This document shows positions 16,061-22,107 of a DNA stretch of 22,367 nt, in pieces (the stretch's first letter is position 1; the number at the start of each line of letters is the position of its first letter). Source of the stretch: an uncultured Prevotella sp. (GTDB lineage Bacteria > Bacteroidota > Bacteroidia > Bacteroidales > Bacteroidaceae); assembly GCA_937877685.1 (NCBI GenBank), contig CALFGU010000147.1:1-22367 (forward strand), in the 5' to 3' direction. The notes beneath the pieces are model-generated. The model did not search any database. It was not told where the DNA came from and saw only the letters and a list, made by a program, of their open reading frames with translations. The position numbers and the translations under genes were made by a program.

Positions 16061-16081
16061 AACTGTGGATTGGTCACGAGG

Positions 16082-16723
16082 TTAATAGTTACTGTAATTC
16101 CAACCTCTGCCTGCACAAGCGGGGCATTTCACCTCATGGTGGTGGATATAATCATACTTTTGGCAGGTTGGGCACCACGTGTCAGGCTTTGAATAACTGT
16201 ATTTCGGAGCGTACTCCTTACCATGACGCCCTGTGCCATGGCAGAGCGTACAAGTAACTTTCTTTAGTGTTGATGACTGAGAGGTGGTGGAATTAGTGGA
16301 TCCATTGGTAGTGTTCGTTTGACTCTGCGCCTGATTAGATGGTGGAACTTTACTCCAAACTCCAGCAGTGGTGTGAGTTGAACCCCAAAATGTGAGCGTA
16401 AGGCAATTAATAATGTCAAAGTTATTGCTAACAACAATAAATTGCGCACCTCCAGTGCCTTCCTTTATATATTTCTTGCCGTAAAACCCATAGATATTTA
16501 CATAACCCTGACTGACATACTTTGTTTCACCGAAATAAACATAGTTGTCATAAATTTGGAAGTAAGCAGAACCCACAGGCGTGTTTTGCATCCACTGACT
16601 GCCATCGAAGGAAGTGCCTGTGTCGTAATAGACAGCACTGTGCAACAACTTTTGAGCGGAAGTAACGCCACTCCATGCAAAAAAGAGCGCTACGAACAAA
16701 AAGATTCTTAACATTGTTTTCAT
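16082..16723 (-). CDS. Secreted protein with DnaJ-like zinc-binding cysteine motifs
   Basis: This 213-residue protein starts with a type I signal peptide (MKTMLRIFLFVALFFAWSG, cleavage near TSA before QKLL). The mature N-terminal half is Tyr- and Gly-rich and probably beta-structured. A Ser/Thr/Asn/Gln linker (~129-153) leads to three Cys pairs: CTLCHGTGRHG (158-168), CPTC (184-187) and CPACAGRGW (200-208). The first and third match the CxxCxGxG zinc-binding repeats of DnaJ. Such motifs are normally cytoplasmic, so a secreted carrier is uncommon. No J-domain is present, so it is not a co-chaperone of the standard kind. Zinc binding is inferred from the motifs. It stands alone beside the 84-bp repeat array. 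Confidence 0.78.
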   Translation of the reverse strand: MKTMLRIFLFVALFFAWSGVTSAQKLLHSAVYYDTGTSFDGSQWMQNTPVGSAYFQIYDNYVYFGETKYVSQGYVNIYGFYGKKYIKEGTGGAQFIVVSNNFDIINCLTLTFWGSTHTTAGVWSKVPPSNQAQSQTNTTNGSTNSTTSQSSTLKKVTCTLCHGTGRHGKEYAPKYSYSKPDTWCPTCQKYDYIHHHEVKCPACAGRGWNYSNY

Positions 16724-16957
16724 TGTCGTAAGATTTTAAAATGGATTGATACATATCATGATTCGAAAACGGCGTCACGCTAAGCATGCGCTAACCCCTT
16801 CTCGGCACAAGATTTTGACGAAAACGAACTGCCTGGGATTGCTCTCAACCTTAGAAAGATGTCGAGCAAACCTAACGCATCTTGAACAAAGCATTCCCAA
16901 AAATGTAACGTTCATTTTTGGACACAAAAAAAGCGTGCAACCATTCGTTTACCTGCT

Positions 16958-17081
16958 TAAACTTCCGGTTACCGCCAAGTGACCTGTACATCTGCAAGTA
17001 AAGAACAGTTCACGCCCTAGGGACGTGAACCTTCAGTCAACTTGCTCCCGATGTACGAAAATTGGCGGTATTCGAAGTTTA
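16958..17081. ncRNA. 124-nt nested palindrome, possible structured RNA or mobile-element end
   Basis: Five stems nest symmetrically: TAAACTTC/GAAGTTTA (16958-16965 with 17074-17081), TACCGCCAA/TTGGCGGTA (16970-16978 with 17062-17070), GTACATC/GATGTAC (16986-16992 with 17050-17056), GCAAGT/ACTTGC (16994-16999 with 17040-17045) and GTTCACG/CGTGAAC (17008-17014 with 17024-17030). The tip holds the self-complementary CCCTAGGG. Internal loops are short and roughly symmetric. A rod of 37 base pairs with small loops is far beyond chance. Whether it acts as RNA or DNA, and on which strand, cannot be told. Confidence 0.55.
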
Positions 17082-17105
17082 GAGAACAAGAGCTAAAAGC
17101 TCAGT

Positions 17106-17216
17106 TTATGTAATTGAATATGTCTGTCCTCCGACTTTGAGAGGAGCACTGCTTTTGGTTAATACTGTAATTGCTTCTTCAAGCGTAACAGGAATCTCGG
17201 TTTTAGCACCTGTCAC
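17106..17216 (-). pseudogene. Possible short ORF or 3' remnant of a lost gene
   Basis: A minus-strand frame open from 17234 down to the TAA at 17106 reads, from a GTG at 17216, MTGAKTEIPVTLEEA followed by ITVLTKSSAPLKVGG and QTYSIT-stop. The mix of charged and branched residues looks protein-like, but no ATG, promoter box or ribosome site precedes it, and an in-frame stop lies 19 codons' worth or less upstream. It may be the tail of a deleted gene. No family is recognised. Confidence 0.25.
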
Positions 17217-17473
17217 GAAAAATAAAGTTTCAGATTAGACCATAGGCTTGATAATGAGGTGAGTGAATTGGTGAGTCTTGCCTAAACAAGTATCTTCAGT
17301 CAGCAAATGACTGTTTCCTTCATTATTTCATTAGCAAAAGTAAACACTTTTTAGAGAATAATGTCCTTAAAAGGATAAAAAATTAAACGAAACGGCAGTT
17401 CCCTAGAGCGATATGCACAATAAGAGTTTGCAGAAAAGACAACTATAGGATAATAAGGAGAAACATGCGTAAC

Positions 17474-17557
17474 AATTAGTATTATTGGAGAAATTGTTAG
17501 TATTATGGGAACAATTATAAGTATTATTGAATCAATTCTAAGTATTCCTGTTAAAAT
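17474..17557. repeat. 21-bp tandem array (4 units)
   Basis: The core (T/A)AGTATT recurs at 17477, 17498, 17519 and 17540, exactly 21 bp apart, each preceded by AATT(A/G/C). One unit is ATTAGTATTATTGGAGAA plus three bases. The sequence is unrelated to the other arrays. Confidence 0.75.
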
Positions 17558-17600
17558 TCAGTAATAATAAAGCAGTTGACCTAATATAAGAATCATCATC

Positions 17601-17643
17601 ATACCCCGTCCCTGCCAAGGCGGAACTCCCCCTATCTTAAGGG
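17601..17643 (+). repeat. REP-like palindromic element, copy A
   Basis: It begins ATACCCCGTCCCTGCCAAGG and ends CTCCCCCTATCTTAAGGG, matching the element at 20873-20920 with a few substitutions. The inner palindrome GCC-AAGGCGG is partly decayed. Confidence 0.7.
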
Positions 17644-17683
17644 AAACAAAGGTAATGCTAATCGAGACTCAGAAAATGTCATC

Positions 17684-17730
17684 ATACCCCCTCCCCTCCT
17701 GCGGAGGTACTCCCCCTATCTTAAGGGGAG
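17684..17730 (+). repeat. REP-like palindromic element, copy B
   Basis: It begins ATACCCCCTCCCCTCCTGCG and ends TACTCCCCCTATCTTAAGGGG. It has the same orientation as copy A and starts 83 bp after it. Its central palindrome is CCTGCGGAGG rather than GCC-GGC, so the stem has changed while keeping pairing. Confidence 0.7.
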
Positions 17731-17753
17731 AGCACCATGCGGAGTATTTCTAC

Positions 17754-17795
17754 ACTATTTATACCAAGTGAAAAACTATTTATACCAAGCGAAAG
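17754..17795. repeat. 21-bp direct repeat pair
   Basis: ACTATTTATACCAAGYGAAA recurs at 17754 and 17775, exactly 21 bp apart, with one substitution in the first 20 bases. Confidence 0.65.
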
Positions 17796-17844
17796 TGATA
17801 TTGTTGACACCTGTTGAGTTTTTTAAACGGAAGTATCAAACCTC

Positions 17845-17979
17845 GCTCTCCCCTTAATATAGGGGGAACCGACGCCCGAAGTAAGAGCAGAGTACAAACT
17901 TGTTTGTACTTTGCCTTACGAGAAGGAGGAAGATGAGCGAAGCGAAAATCAAAACCGCCAAAGGGCGGGGAGGGGGTAT
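17845..17979 (-). repeat. REP-like element, copy C, interrupted by ~81 bp
   Basis: The left part CTCCCCTTAATATAGGGGGA (from 17845) and the right part ACCGCCAAAGGGCGGGGAGG then GGGTAT (17954-17979) together make one element in the inverted orientation. Between them lie ~81 bp flanked by AACCG on both sides (17867-17871 and 17953-17957). The inserted stretch carries an imperfect hairpin, with arms GTAAGAGCAGAGTACAAAC (17881-17899) and GTTTGTACTTTGCCTTAC (17902-17919). This looks like a small insertion with a 5-bp target duplication. Confidence 0.55.
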
Positions 17980-18047
17980 GAAATGTAAATTAGGGGCAAC
18001 TCCTATATCATTGCCTTTCCTAAAGTTAAACATCGTGCGCCCTAATT

Positions 18048-18626
18048 TCATTTCGCTTTCTCTACTTCATCACAAGGGGTAAACCTATACACTTCGGCAT
18101 ACATTTGTTGCACCCATGTTGCCACGCTTTTCTTTAACCTTTCATCCGCAATGTCCCCTTGATTTCCATATATCATTAAGTGCATCGGAAGACACGCATC
18201 CCCTGATCGATAAGGCGGTTGGAAATACGGAAAATCAAGTTTTGAAAAGCCGTTTTTCTCGTAGAAAAGTTTACGAGCCACTTGCTGATCTGTTAAAGGT
18301 ATTTCTATTTCTAAAACCAACGGATTCGTTATTATTTCCTTGATATACTGTAATATAAGAGTGCCATATCCTTTATTTCTAAACTCCTTTAAAACGGCAA
18401 GATGCTCCACATAACTAAACTGCTCAAAGCGCCAAAGCGTGAAGAATCCCACAAACTTTTCCGCATCACACACGGCATAAACCGTGAACTTCGGATGACG
18501 GTCAGCATATTGGCGTTGCAACTCTAAATCTCGGCGTTCGTCGGCGGGGAATGCGCTTATGAGGAGATTTTCAACAAGCTGATAATGGGGAGAAAGTGAG
18601 GTGATGGGGAATATGTTGATGTTCAT
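18048..18626 (-). CDS. GNAT-family N-acetyltransferase
   Basis: From the ATG at 18626 (MNINIFPITSLSPHYQLVEN) the protein has 192 residues. A longer frame from 18692 would run through a palindromic repeat (18661-18681) and has no reason to be used. The GNAT fold is seen in AVCDAEKFVGFFTLWRFEQF (beta3-beta4 region), YVEHLAVLKEFRNKGYGTLI with the acetyl-CoA-binding pattern R-N-K-G-Y-G, then VLEIEIPL and ARKLFYEKNGF, the usual C-terminal motif. It should transfer an acetyl group from acetyl-CoA to an unknown amine. A C-terminal extension (~35 residues, ERLKKSVATWVQQMYAEVY) is not part of the core fold. Confidence 0.85.
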   Translation of the reverse strand: MNINIFPITSLSPHYQLVENLLISAFPADERRDLELQRQYADRHPKFTVYAVCDAEKFVGFFTLWRFEQFSYVEHLAVLKEFRNKGYGTLILQYIKEIITNPLVLEIEIPLTDQQVARKLFYEKNGFSKLDFPYFQPPYRSGDACLPMHLMIYGNQGDIADERLKKSVATWVQQMYAEVYRFTPCDEVEKAK

Positions 18627-18660
18627 ACCATTAATATGAGGATGCACGAGGTTTATATTA

Positions 18661-18737
18661 GGACGCACGAACCGCGCGTCCCTACCAATCAATCGTTATT
18701 TTCGCTTGGAAAGTAGAGACGTACGACCCGTGCGTCC
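18661..18737. repeat. Two GGACGCACG-type palindromes between deoC and the GNAT gene
   Basis: GGACGCACGAACCGCGCGTC plus C (18661-18681) and GACGTACGACCCGTGCGTCC (18718-18737) are each self-complementary and resemble each other, 57 bp apart. A partial third motif GGATGCACGAGG lies near 18640. They sit in the spacer after the deoC stop and may also slow transcription. Confidence 0.6.
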
Positions 18738-18764
18738 AAATATTCAATTTACTTAAAATTTCCG

Positions 18765-19649
18765 TTAGAAGGGATTCACCTCTTCACCCAAAATTTCGTT
18801 TACAAGTTGGTTAGCCAACGAACTTGTACCGATGCGGAAGAGGTTCTTGTCGATAAATTCTTGACCAAGAATTTCGCGTACAATAGTGTAGTAAGCCGTT
18901 GCATCTTCAACAGTCTTAATGCCCCCTGCTGCTTTAAAGCCTACCCATTTACCTGTTTGAGCCTTATATTCCTTAATTGCTTTACACATTATGTAAGCAG
19001 CTTCGGGAGTTGCTGAAATGCTAATTTTTCCTGTAGAAGTCTTGATGAAATCTGCACCTGAGTACATAGCCAGTACGGCAGCCTTTTTTATGTTTTGAGC
19101 CGACTGAAGTGCACCCGTTTCAAGGATAACCTTCAAAGGTACTTCTCCACAAACATCCTTAAGTTCTGAAATTTCATCTGCACAAGTTTCATAATCACCA
19201 CTAAGGAATGTGCCCACGCCTAAAACCATATCAATCTCCGTAGCTCCATCCTTAATTGCAAGTGCTGTTTCGATAGTTTTAATTTCAAGGAAAGTTTGCG
19301 CTGAAGGGAAACCTCCGCTGACGCAAGCAATTTGAGTAGTGTCAACTTCAAGGCTTTCGCTTACGATTTTAGCAAAGTTAGGATACACACAAAGTGTTGC
19401 CAAGGGGGGCATGTCTTGATGTTCGTCGTAGAAGCGGTTGACATTTTCAGTAAACTTCAATACAGATTCCTGAGAGTCAGTAACCGTGAGCGTTGTGAGT
19501 TCAACCGCACGAAGTAATTGCTTCTTCACTTCATCCGTATCGTAAAGCGCTTGCTTATCTTCGAGCAATGCCATCACTTCATGATGCACACGCTCGTCAT
19601 TGAGTTCAGCACAATTGTATGCTTTGAACATATCTATGTAGTTAGCCAT
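18765..19649 (-). CDS. deoC: Deoxyribose-phosphate aldolase
   Basis: This 294-residue protein is a class I aldolase of the DeoC family. It has the core TLCVYPNF (85-92), ATEIDMVLG with Asp140, the Schiff-base lysine in DFIKTSTGK (Lys203), and the second lysine in VGFKAAGGIKT (Lys239). It cleaves 2-deoxyribose-5-phosphate to acetaldehyde and glyceraldehyde-3-phosphate in the cytoplasm, the last step of deoxynucleoside use. The length fits the longer Bacteroidetes/E. coli-type subgroup. The start MANYIDMFKAYN is the only sensible one. No clear -7 box was found upstream; the 128-bp spacer to the butyrate kinase gene is rich in AGTAAAC repeats. Confidence 0.96.
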   Translation of the reverse strand: MANYIDMFKAYNCAELNDERVHHEVMALLEDKQALYDTDEVKKQLLRAVELTTLTVTDSQESVLKFTENVNRFYDEHQDMPPLATLCVYPNFAKIVSESLEVDTTQIACVSGGFPSAQTFLEIKTIETALAIKDGATEIDMVLGVGTFLSGDYETCADEISELKDVCGEVPLKVILETGALQSAQNIKKAAVLAMYSGADFIKTSTGKISISATPEAAYIMCKAIKEYKAQTGKWVGFKAAGGIKTVEDATAYYTIVREILGQEFIDKNLFRIGTSSLANQLVNEILGEEVNPF

Positions 19650-19658
19650 AATTCAATT

Positions 19659-19777
19659 TAGTAAACTAGTTATTAGTAAACAAGTAAACGAGAGAGTTAG
19701 ATATATAAGAAATTAATATATTCGGTACAGACAAGTTTTTATATTCTTGTCTACTAGTACCTATAAACTCGTTTACT
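19659..19777 (-). terminator. Hairpin-rich spacer after butyrate kinase
   Basis: A hairpin pairs GTAC-GACAAG (19726-19735) with CTTGTC-GTAC (19746-19760), and an outer pair GTAAACGAG (19684-19692) with CTCGTTTAC (19768-19776). Repeats of AGTAAAC occur at 19661, 19677 and 19683. A role in ending the butyrate kinase transcript is likely, although no long T-run follows. Confidence 0.45.
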
Positions 19778-20839
19778 CTAACAATACGTCATTACCTCAC
19801 GCTCGCCCTTCAATACAGCAAAGGCGTTGTCGGCCATGGCTTGCATTTCGTCTTCTCCGGGATATACGTGTACGGGAGCAAGGAAGTCAACGCGCTCTGC
19901 GATTTTGCTGGTGATATATTCGGAATATGCCAAACCACCAGTGAGAAGGATGGCATCTACTTTACCATACATTACGGCGCTCTGGGCAGCTATGCTCTTC
20001 GCCACCTGATAGCAGAGTGCGTCAATCACTAACTTCGCATTGCGGTCGCCATTCTCTATGCGCTCCATTACTTTACGCACGTCGCTTGTACCCAAATGCG
20101 CTGCCACACCTGCCTTACCCACAATGCGCTTCATAATTTCGTTCTTCGTATAAACGCCACTGTAGCAAAGGGTAATAAGATCGGAAGTGGGGAGTGTACC
20201 TGCGCGCTCAGGAGAGAAGGGTCCTTCGCCATCGAGTGCGTTATTCACGTCAATAGCCCTACCCTTTTGGTGCGCCGCTACCGAAATACCACCACCGAGA
20301 TGGGCAACGATGAGGTTGAAATCTTCATACTTTTTACCCTGCTCCTTAGCAAAACGGAAAGCAATGGCACGCTGATTCAAGGCATGCCAAATGGAGCGGC
20401 GGGGCATGAGAGTTGAACCCGTAAGGCGGGCTACATCTTCCATTTCATCTACAGTTACGGGGTCGGCTGTTAGAGCGCGACAATCGGGAAGCATATGTGC
20501 TAACTCGTAAGCGATTAAGCATCCCAAATTACAAGCATGCTTGCGTTGCGCATTGAGCATGTCAAGACGGAGTTGGGCATTTACTTCGTAGACACCGCCT
20601 CTTGTTGGTTTGCCAAGCCCACCGCGTCCGATGATTGCGTCAAACTCGAAAGGCACGGCGTGATTCGAGAGGCAAGTTAAGATATGCTTTTTACGATAAT
20701 CGTATTGGTCGGTCACACGTACGAAATGTGCCAATTCTTCTTCCGGATGGTTGATGCTTTCTACAAATACCTTTTGCTCGTCTTCGTAAACGGCAATTTT
20801 GGTAGTCGTAGAACCGGGATTTATAGCGAGAATTCTCAT
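19778..20839 (-). CDS. buk: Butyrate kinase
   Basis: This 353-residue protein is a full-length acetate/butyrate kinase-family enzyme of the ASKHA fold. It has the phosphate-1 motif LAINPGSTTTKIAVYED (4-20), AIIGRGG (68-74), the HLGGGISVA motif, AIDVNNALDGEGPFSPERAG, and the adenosine-binding ILLTGGLAYSE near the C-terminus. The DGEGPFSPERAG form distinguishes butyrate kinase from acetate kinase. It converts butyryl phosphate (or branched-chain acyl phosphates) plus ADP to the acid plus ATP. The partner phosphotransbutyrylase gene lies upstream on the same strand, but a spacer of ~270 bp with its own -7 box (20856-20863) and two REP-like elements separates them. Confidence 0.96.
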   Translation of the reverse strand: MRILAINPGSTTTKIAVYEDEQKVFVESINHPEEELAHFVRVTDQYDYRKKHILTCLSNHAVPFEFDAIIGRGGLGKPTRGGVYEVNAQLRLDMLNAQRKHACNLGCLIAYELAHMLPDCRALTADPVTVDEMEDVARLTGSTLMPRRSIWHALNQRAIAFRFAKEQGKKYEDFNLIVAHLGGGISVAAHQKGRAIDVNNALDGEGPFSPERAGTLPTSDLITLCYSGVYTKNEIMKRIVGKAGVAAHLGTSDVRKVMERIENGDRNAKLVIDALCYQVAKSIAAQSAVMYGKVDAILLTGGLAYSEYITSKIAERVDFLAPVHVYPGEDEMQAMADNAFAVLKGEREVMTYC

Positions 20840-20855
20840 TGAATTAAATTAACTT

Positions 20856-20863
20856 CAAATGTA
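20856..20863 (-). promoter_or_regulatory. Candidate -7 box for buk
   Basis: TACATTTG on the minus strand fits TAnnTTTG and ends 16 bp before the ATG at 20839, giving a very short leader of about 10 nt. No TTG is found at -33; the REP-like copy D begins there instead. Confidence 0.5.
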
Positions 20864-20872
20864 TTTACCTAC

Positions 20873-20921
20873 ATACCCCCTCCCCGCCTTATGGCGGTAC
20901 TCCCCCTAATTTAGAGGGAGA
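20873..20921 (+). repeat. REP-like palindromic element, copy D
   Basis: It begins ATACCCCCTCCCCGCCTTAT with palindrome CCGCCTTATGGCGG, then TACTCCCCCTAATTTAGAGG. It lies just upstream of the buk -7 box and faces copy E in inverted orientation 95 bp away. Confidence 0.75.
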
Positions 20922-21016
20922 ATATAGTTACCTACTTCCACTTAAAATAATTAAAGAAATGGAACTACATAAGTTTTACCCAGTAATCTTTTGGTAAGAT
21001 ATACCGCATGGTGTTT

Positions 21017-21062
21017 TCCCCTTAATATAGGGGGAGTACCGCCAAAGGCGGGGAGGGGGTAT
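21017..21062 (-). repeat. REP-like palindromic element, copy E
   Basis: TCCCCTTAATATAGGGGGAG, then TACCGCCAAAGGCGG and GGAGGGGGTAT, is the near-perfect reverse complement of copy D. It lies 51 bp after the ptb stop. D and E form an inverted pair in the ptb-buk spacer. Confidence 0.75.
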
Positions 21063-21112
21063 TTTAAAAATTTCTATATTAGATATTGATGTTCTTTATT
21101 GCATCAAAAAAA

Positions 21113-22006
21113 TTATGCCAAAGCCACTGCAATGCTATAATATTTCGTTGTGACGCTATCACCTCTTGAGGAGAGCACCACAGGACAGTCTGTGCCTTGA
21201 AGCACTCCGGCTATTTCGGCATTCGCAAAGAAGGGCATGGTCTTATAAAAAGCATTCGCTCCCACAATATCCGGGAAGAGCAACGCATCAGCCTCACCTT
21301 CCAAACAACTCTTAATGCCCTTAATATCCAATGCTTCCTTATCGAGCGCACAACGCAAATCGAGTGGACCATCAAGGAGTAAGTTACCCCACTCTCCCTG
21401 CTGAGCACGCGCAATTAAGGGTGCGTAGGTCATCGAATGCGGAAACTTTTCGCTAGCATTCTCTGTGCAGTGAAGCATTGCGATACGGGGCGTTTCAATT
21501 TGCAAACGGCGACACATTTCTGTAATGTAGCCAATTTGGGCAGCACGTTGTTCTTCCGTAGGATAAGGAAGTACGGCAGCATCACTAATGAGCAAGAAGC
21601 GCTCTAACTTGGGCACTTCCATCACTGCGATATGCGACATCACGCGTCCCTTTGGCAAAATACCTTCTTCCTTATTCAAGATGGCACGAAGCAATACGTC
21701 AGTATTTACTAACGCCTTCATCATCGCATTTGCCCTACCCTCGCGCACGGCTTTCACCGAAAGGCGCGCAGCTTCGAGAGCGTCGTCAGCATGTTCAAAT
21801 TCAATGCTATCCGCATACTGTTCCCAGTCAGCAGGTAAGGGCATTTTGGATTTATCACCCACAAGCAAGAGTTTTACCCACCCTTCGCGAAGCGCCATAA
21901 AGACTGCTTCCATCGAGTGTTCGTCATGGGGGTAAACAACCACCAAACGCTTGGGATTACGTGACTCTGAAAGGTGAGCTATAAGCGATGAAAATGATTT
22001 TATCAT
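21113..22006 (-). CDS. ptb: Phosphate butyryltransferase
   Basis: From the ATG at 22006 (MIKSFSSLIAHLSESRNPKR) the protein has 297 residues, the normal length for phosphate acetyl/butyryltransferases. The frame could extend to 22039, but that ATG lies upstream of the -7 box at 22029-22036, so it cannot be in the transcript. Family marks are RLVVVYPHDEHSMEAV, ANAMMKALVNTDVLLRAILN, RVMSHIAVMEVP, FLLISDAAV, LLLDGPLDLRCALDKEA, ADALLFPDIVGANAFYKT and VVLSSRGDSVTTKYYSIAVA. It converts butyryl-CoA (or branched acyl-CoA) and phosphate to the acyl phosphate, which butyrate kinase uses. No butyryl-CoA synthesis genes are in the window, so the source of the substrate is open. Confidence 0.94.
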   Translation of the reverse strand: MIKSFSSLIAHLSESRNPKRLVVVYPHDEHSMEAVFMALREGWVKLLLVGDKSKMPLPADWEQYADSIEFEHADDALEAARLSVKAVREGRANAMMKALVNTDVLLRAILNKEEGILPKGRVMSHIAVMEVPKLERFLLISDAAVLPYPTEEQRAAQIGYITEMCRRLQIETPRIAMLHCTENASEKFPHSMTYAPLIARAQQGEWGNLLLDGPLDLRCALDKEALDIKGIKSCLEGEADALLFPDIVGANAFYKTMPFFANAEIAGVLQGTDCPVVLSSRGDSVTTKYYSIAVALA

Positions 22007-22028
22007 AAGTATATTTTTATATTCTGCA

Positions 22029-22036
22029 CAAAGGTA
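22029..22036 (-). promoter_or_regulatory. -7 box of the ptb promoter
   Basis: TACCTTTG on the minus strand fits TAnnTTTG. The start would be near 22022, with a leader of about 16 nt to ATG 22006. No TTG is present 19-21 bp upstream; a run of AAAGGAG repeats occupies that place. Confidence 0.55.
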
Positions 22037-22044
22037 CAATTTTT

Positions 22045-22074
22045 AAAGGAGAAAGGAAAAAGGAGAAAGGAGAA
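22045..22074. repeat. 7-bp tandem repeat (4 units) upstream of the ptb -7 box
   Basis: AAAGGAG, AAAGGAA, AAAGGAG and AAAGGAG run from 22045 to 22072 and are followed by AAATC. The tract starts 9 bp from the -7 box and spans the -33 position of the ptb promoter. Confidence 0.65.
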
Positions 22075-22107
22075 ATCTGCGAGTGCTCATAACCTCTTAA
22101 CTTCCCC

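Larger units (their letters stand above)
16724..18047. other. 1.3-kb gene-poor, repeat-rich gap
   Basis: No convincing full gene is present. From left to right it contains a possible -7 box on the minus strand (TAGGTTTG, 16874-16867) for the secreted zinc protein, the 124-nt nested palindrome (16958-17081), a short possible gene remnant (17106-17216), and a small hairpin CAGTCA/TGACTG (17297-17313). It also contains two 21-bp arrays (17474-17557 and 17754-17795) and three REP-like elements, one of them interrupted. It separates genes that point the same way, so it may have gathered insertions without breaking an operon. Confidence 0.6.

Noticed and set aside
16746..16982. 78-codon plus-strand frame upstream of the palindrome
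   Set aside because: No recognisable features, and its end runs into the 124-nt palindrome; probably chance.
16958..17081. Integron attC site
   Set aside because: Size and palindromic form fit, but the outer boxes match the R-box consensus GTTRRRY/RYYYAAC in only about 5 of 7 positions and there is no integrase or cassette array in the window.
22007..22039. Upstream ATG extending phosphate butyryltransferase by 11 residues
   Set aside because: The extension lies over and upstream of the -7 box at 22029-22036 and is absent from the usual family start.
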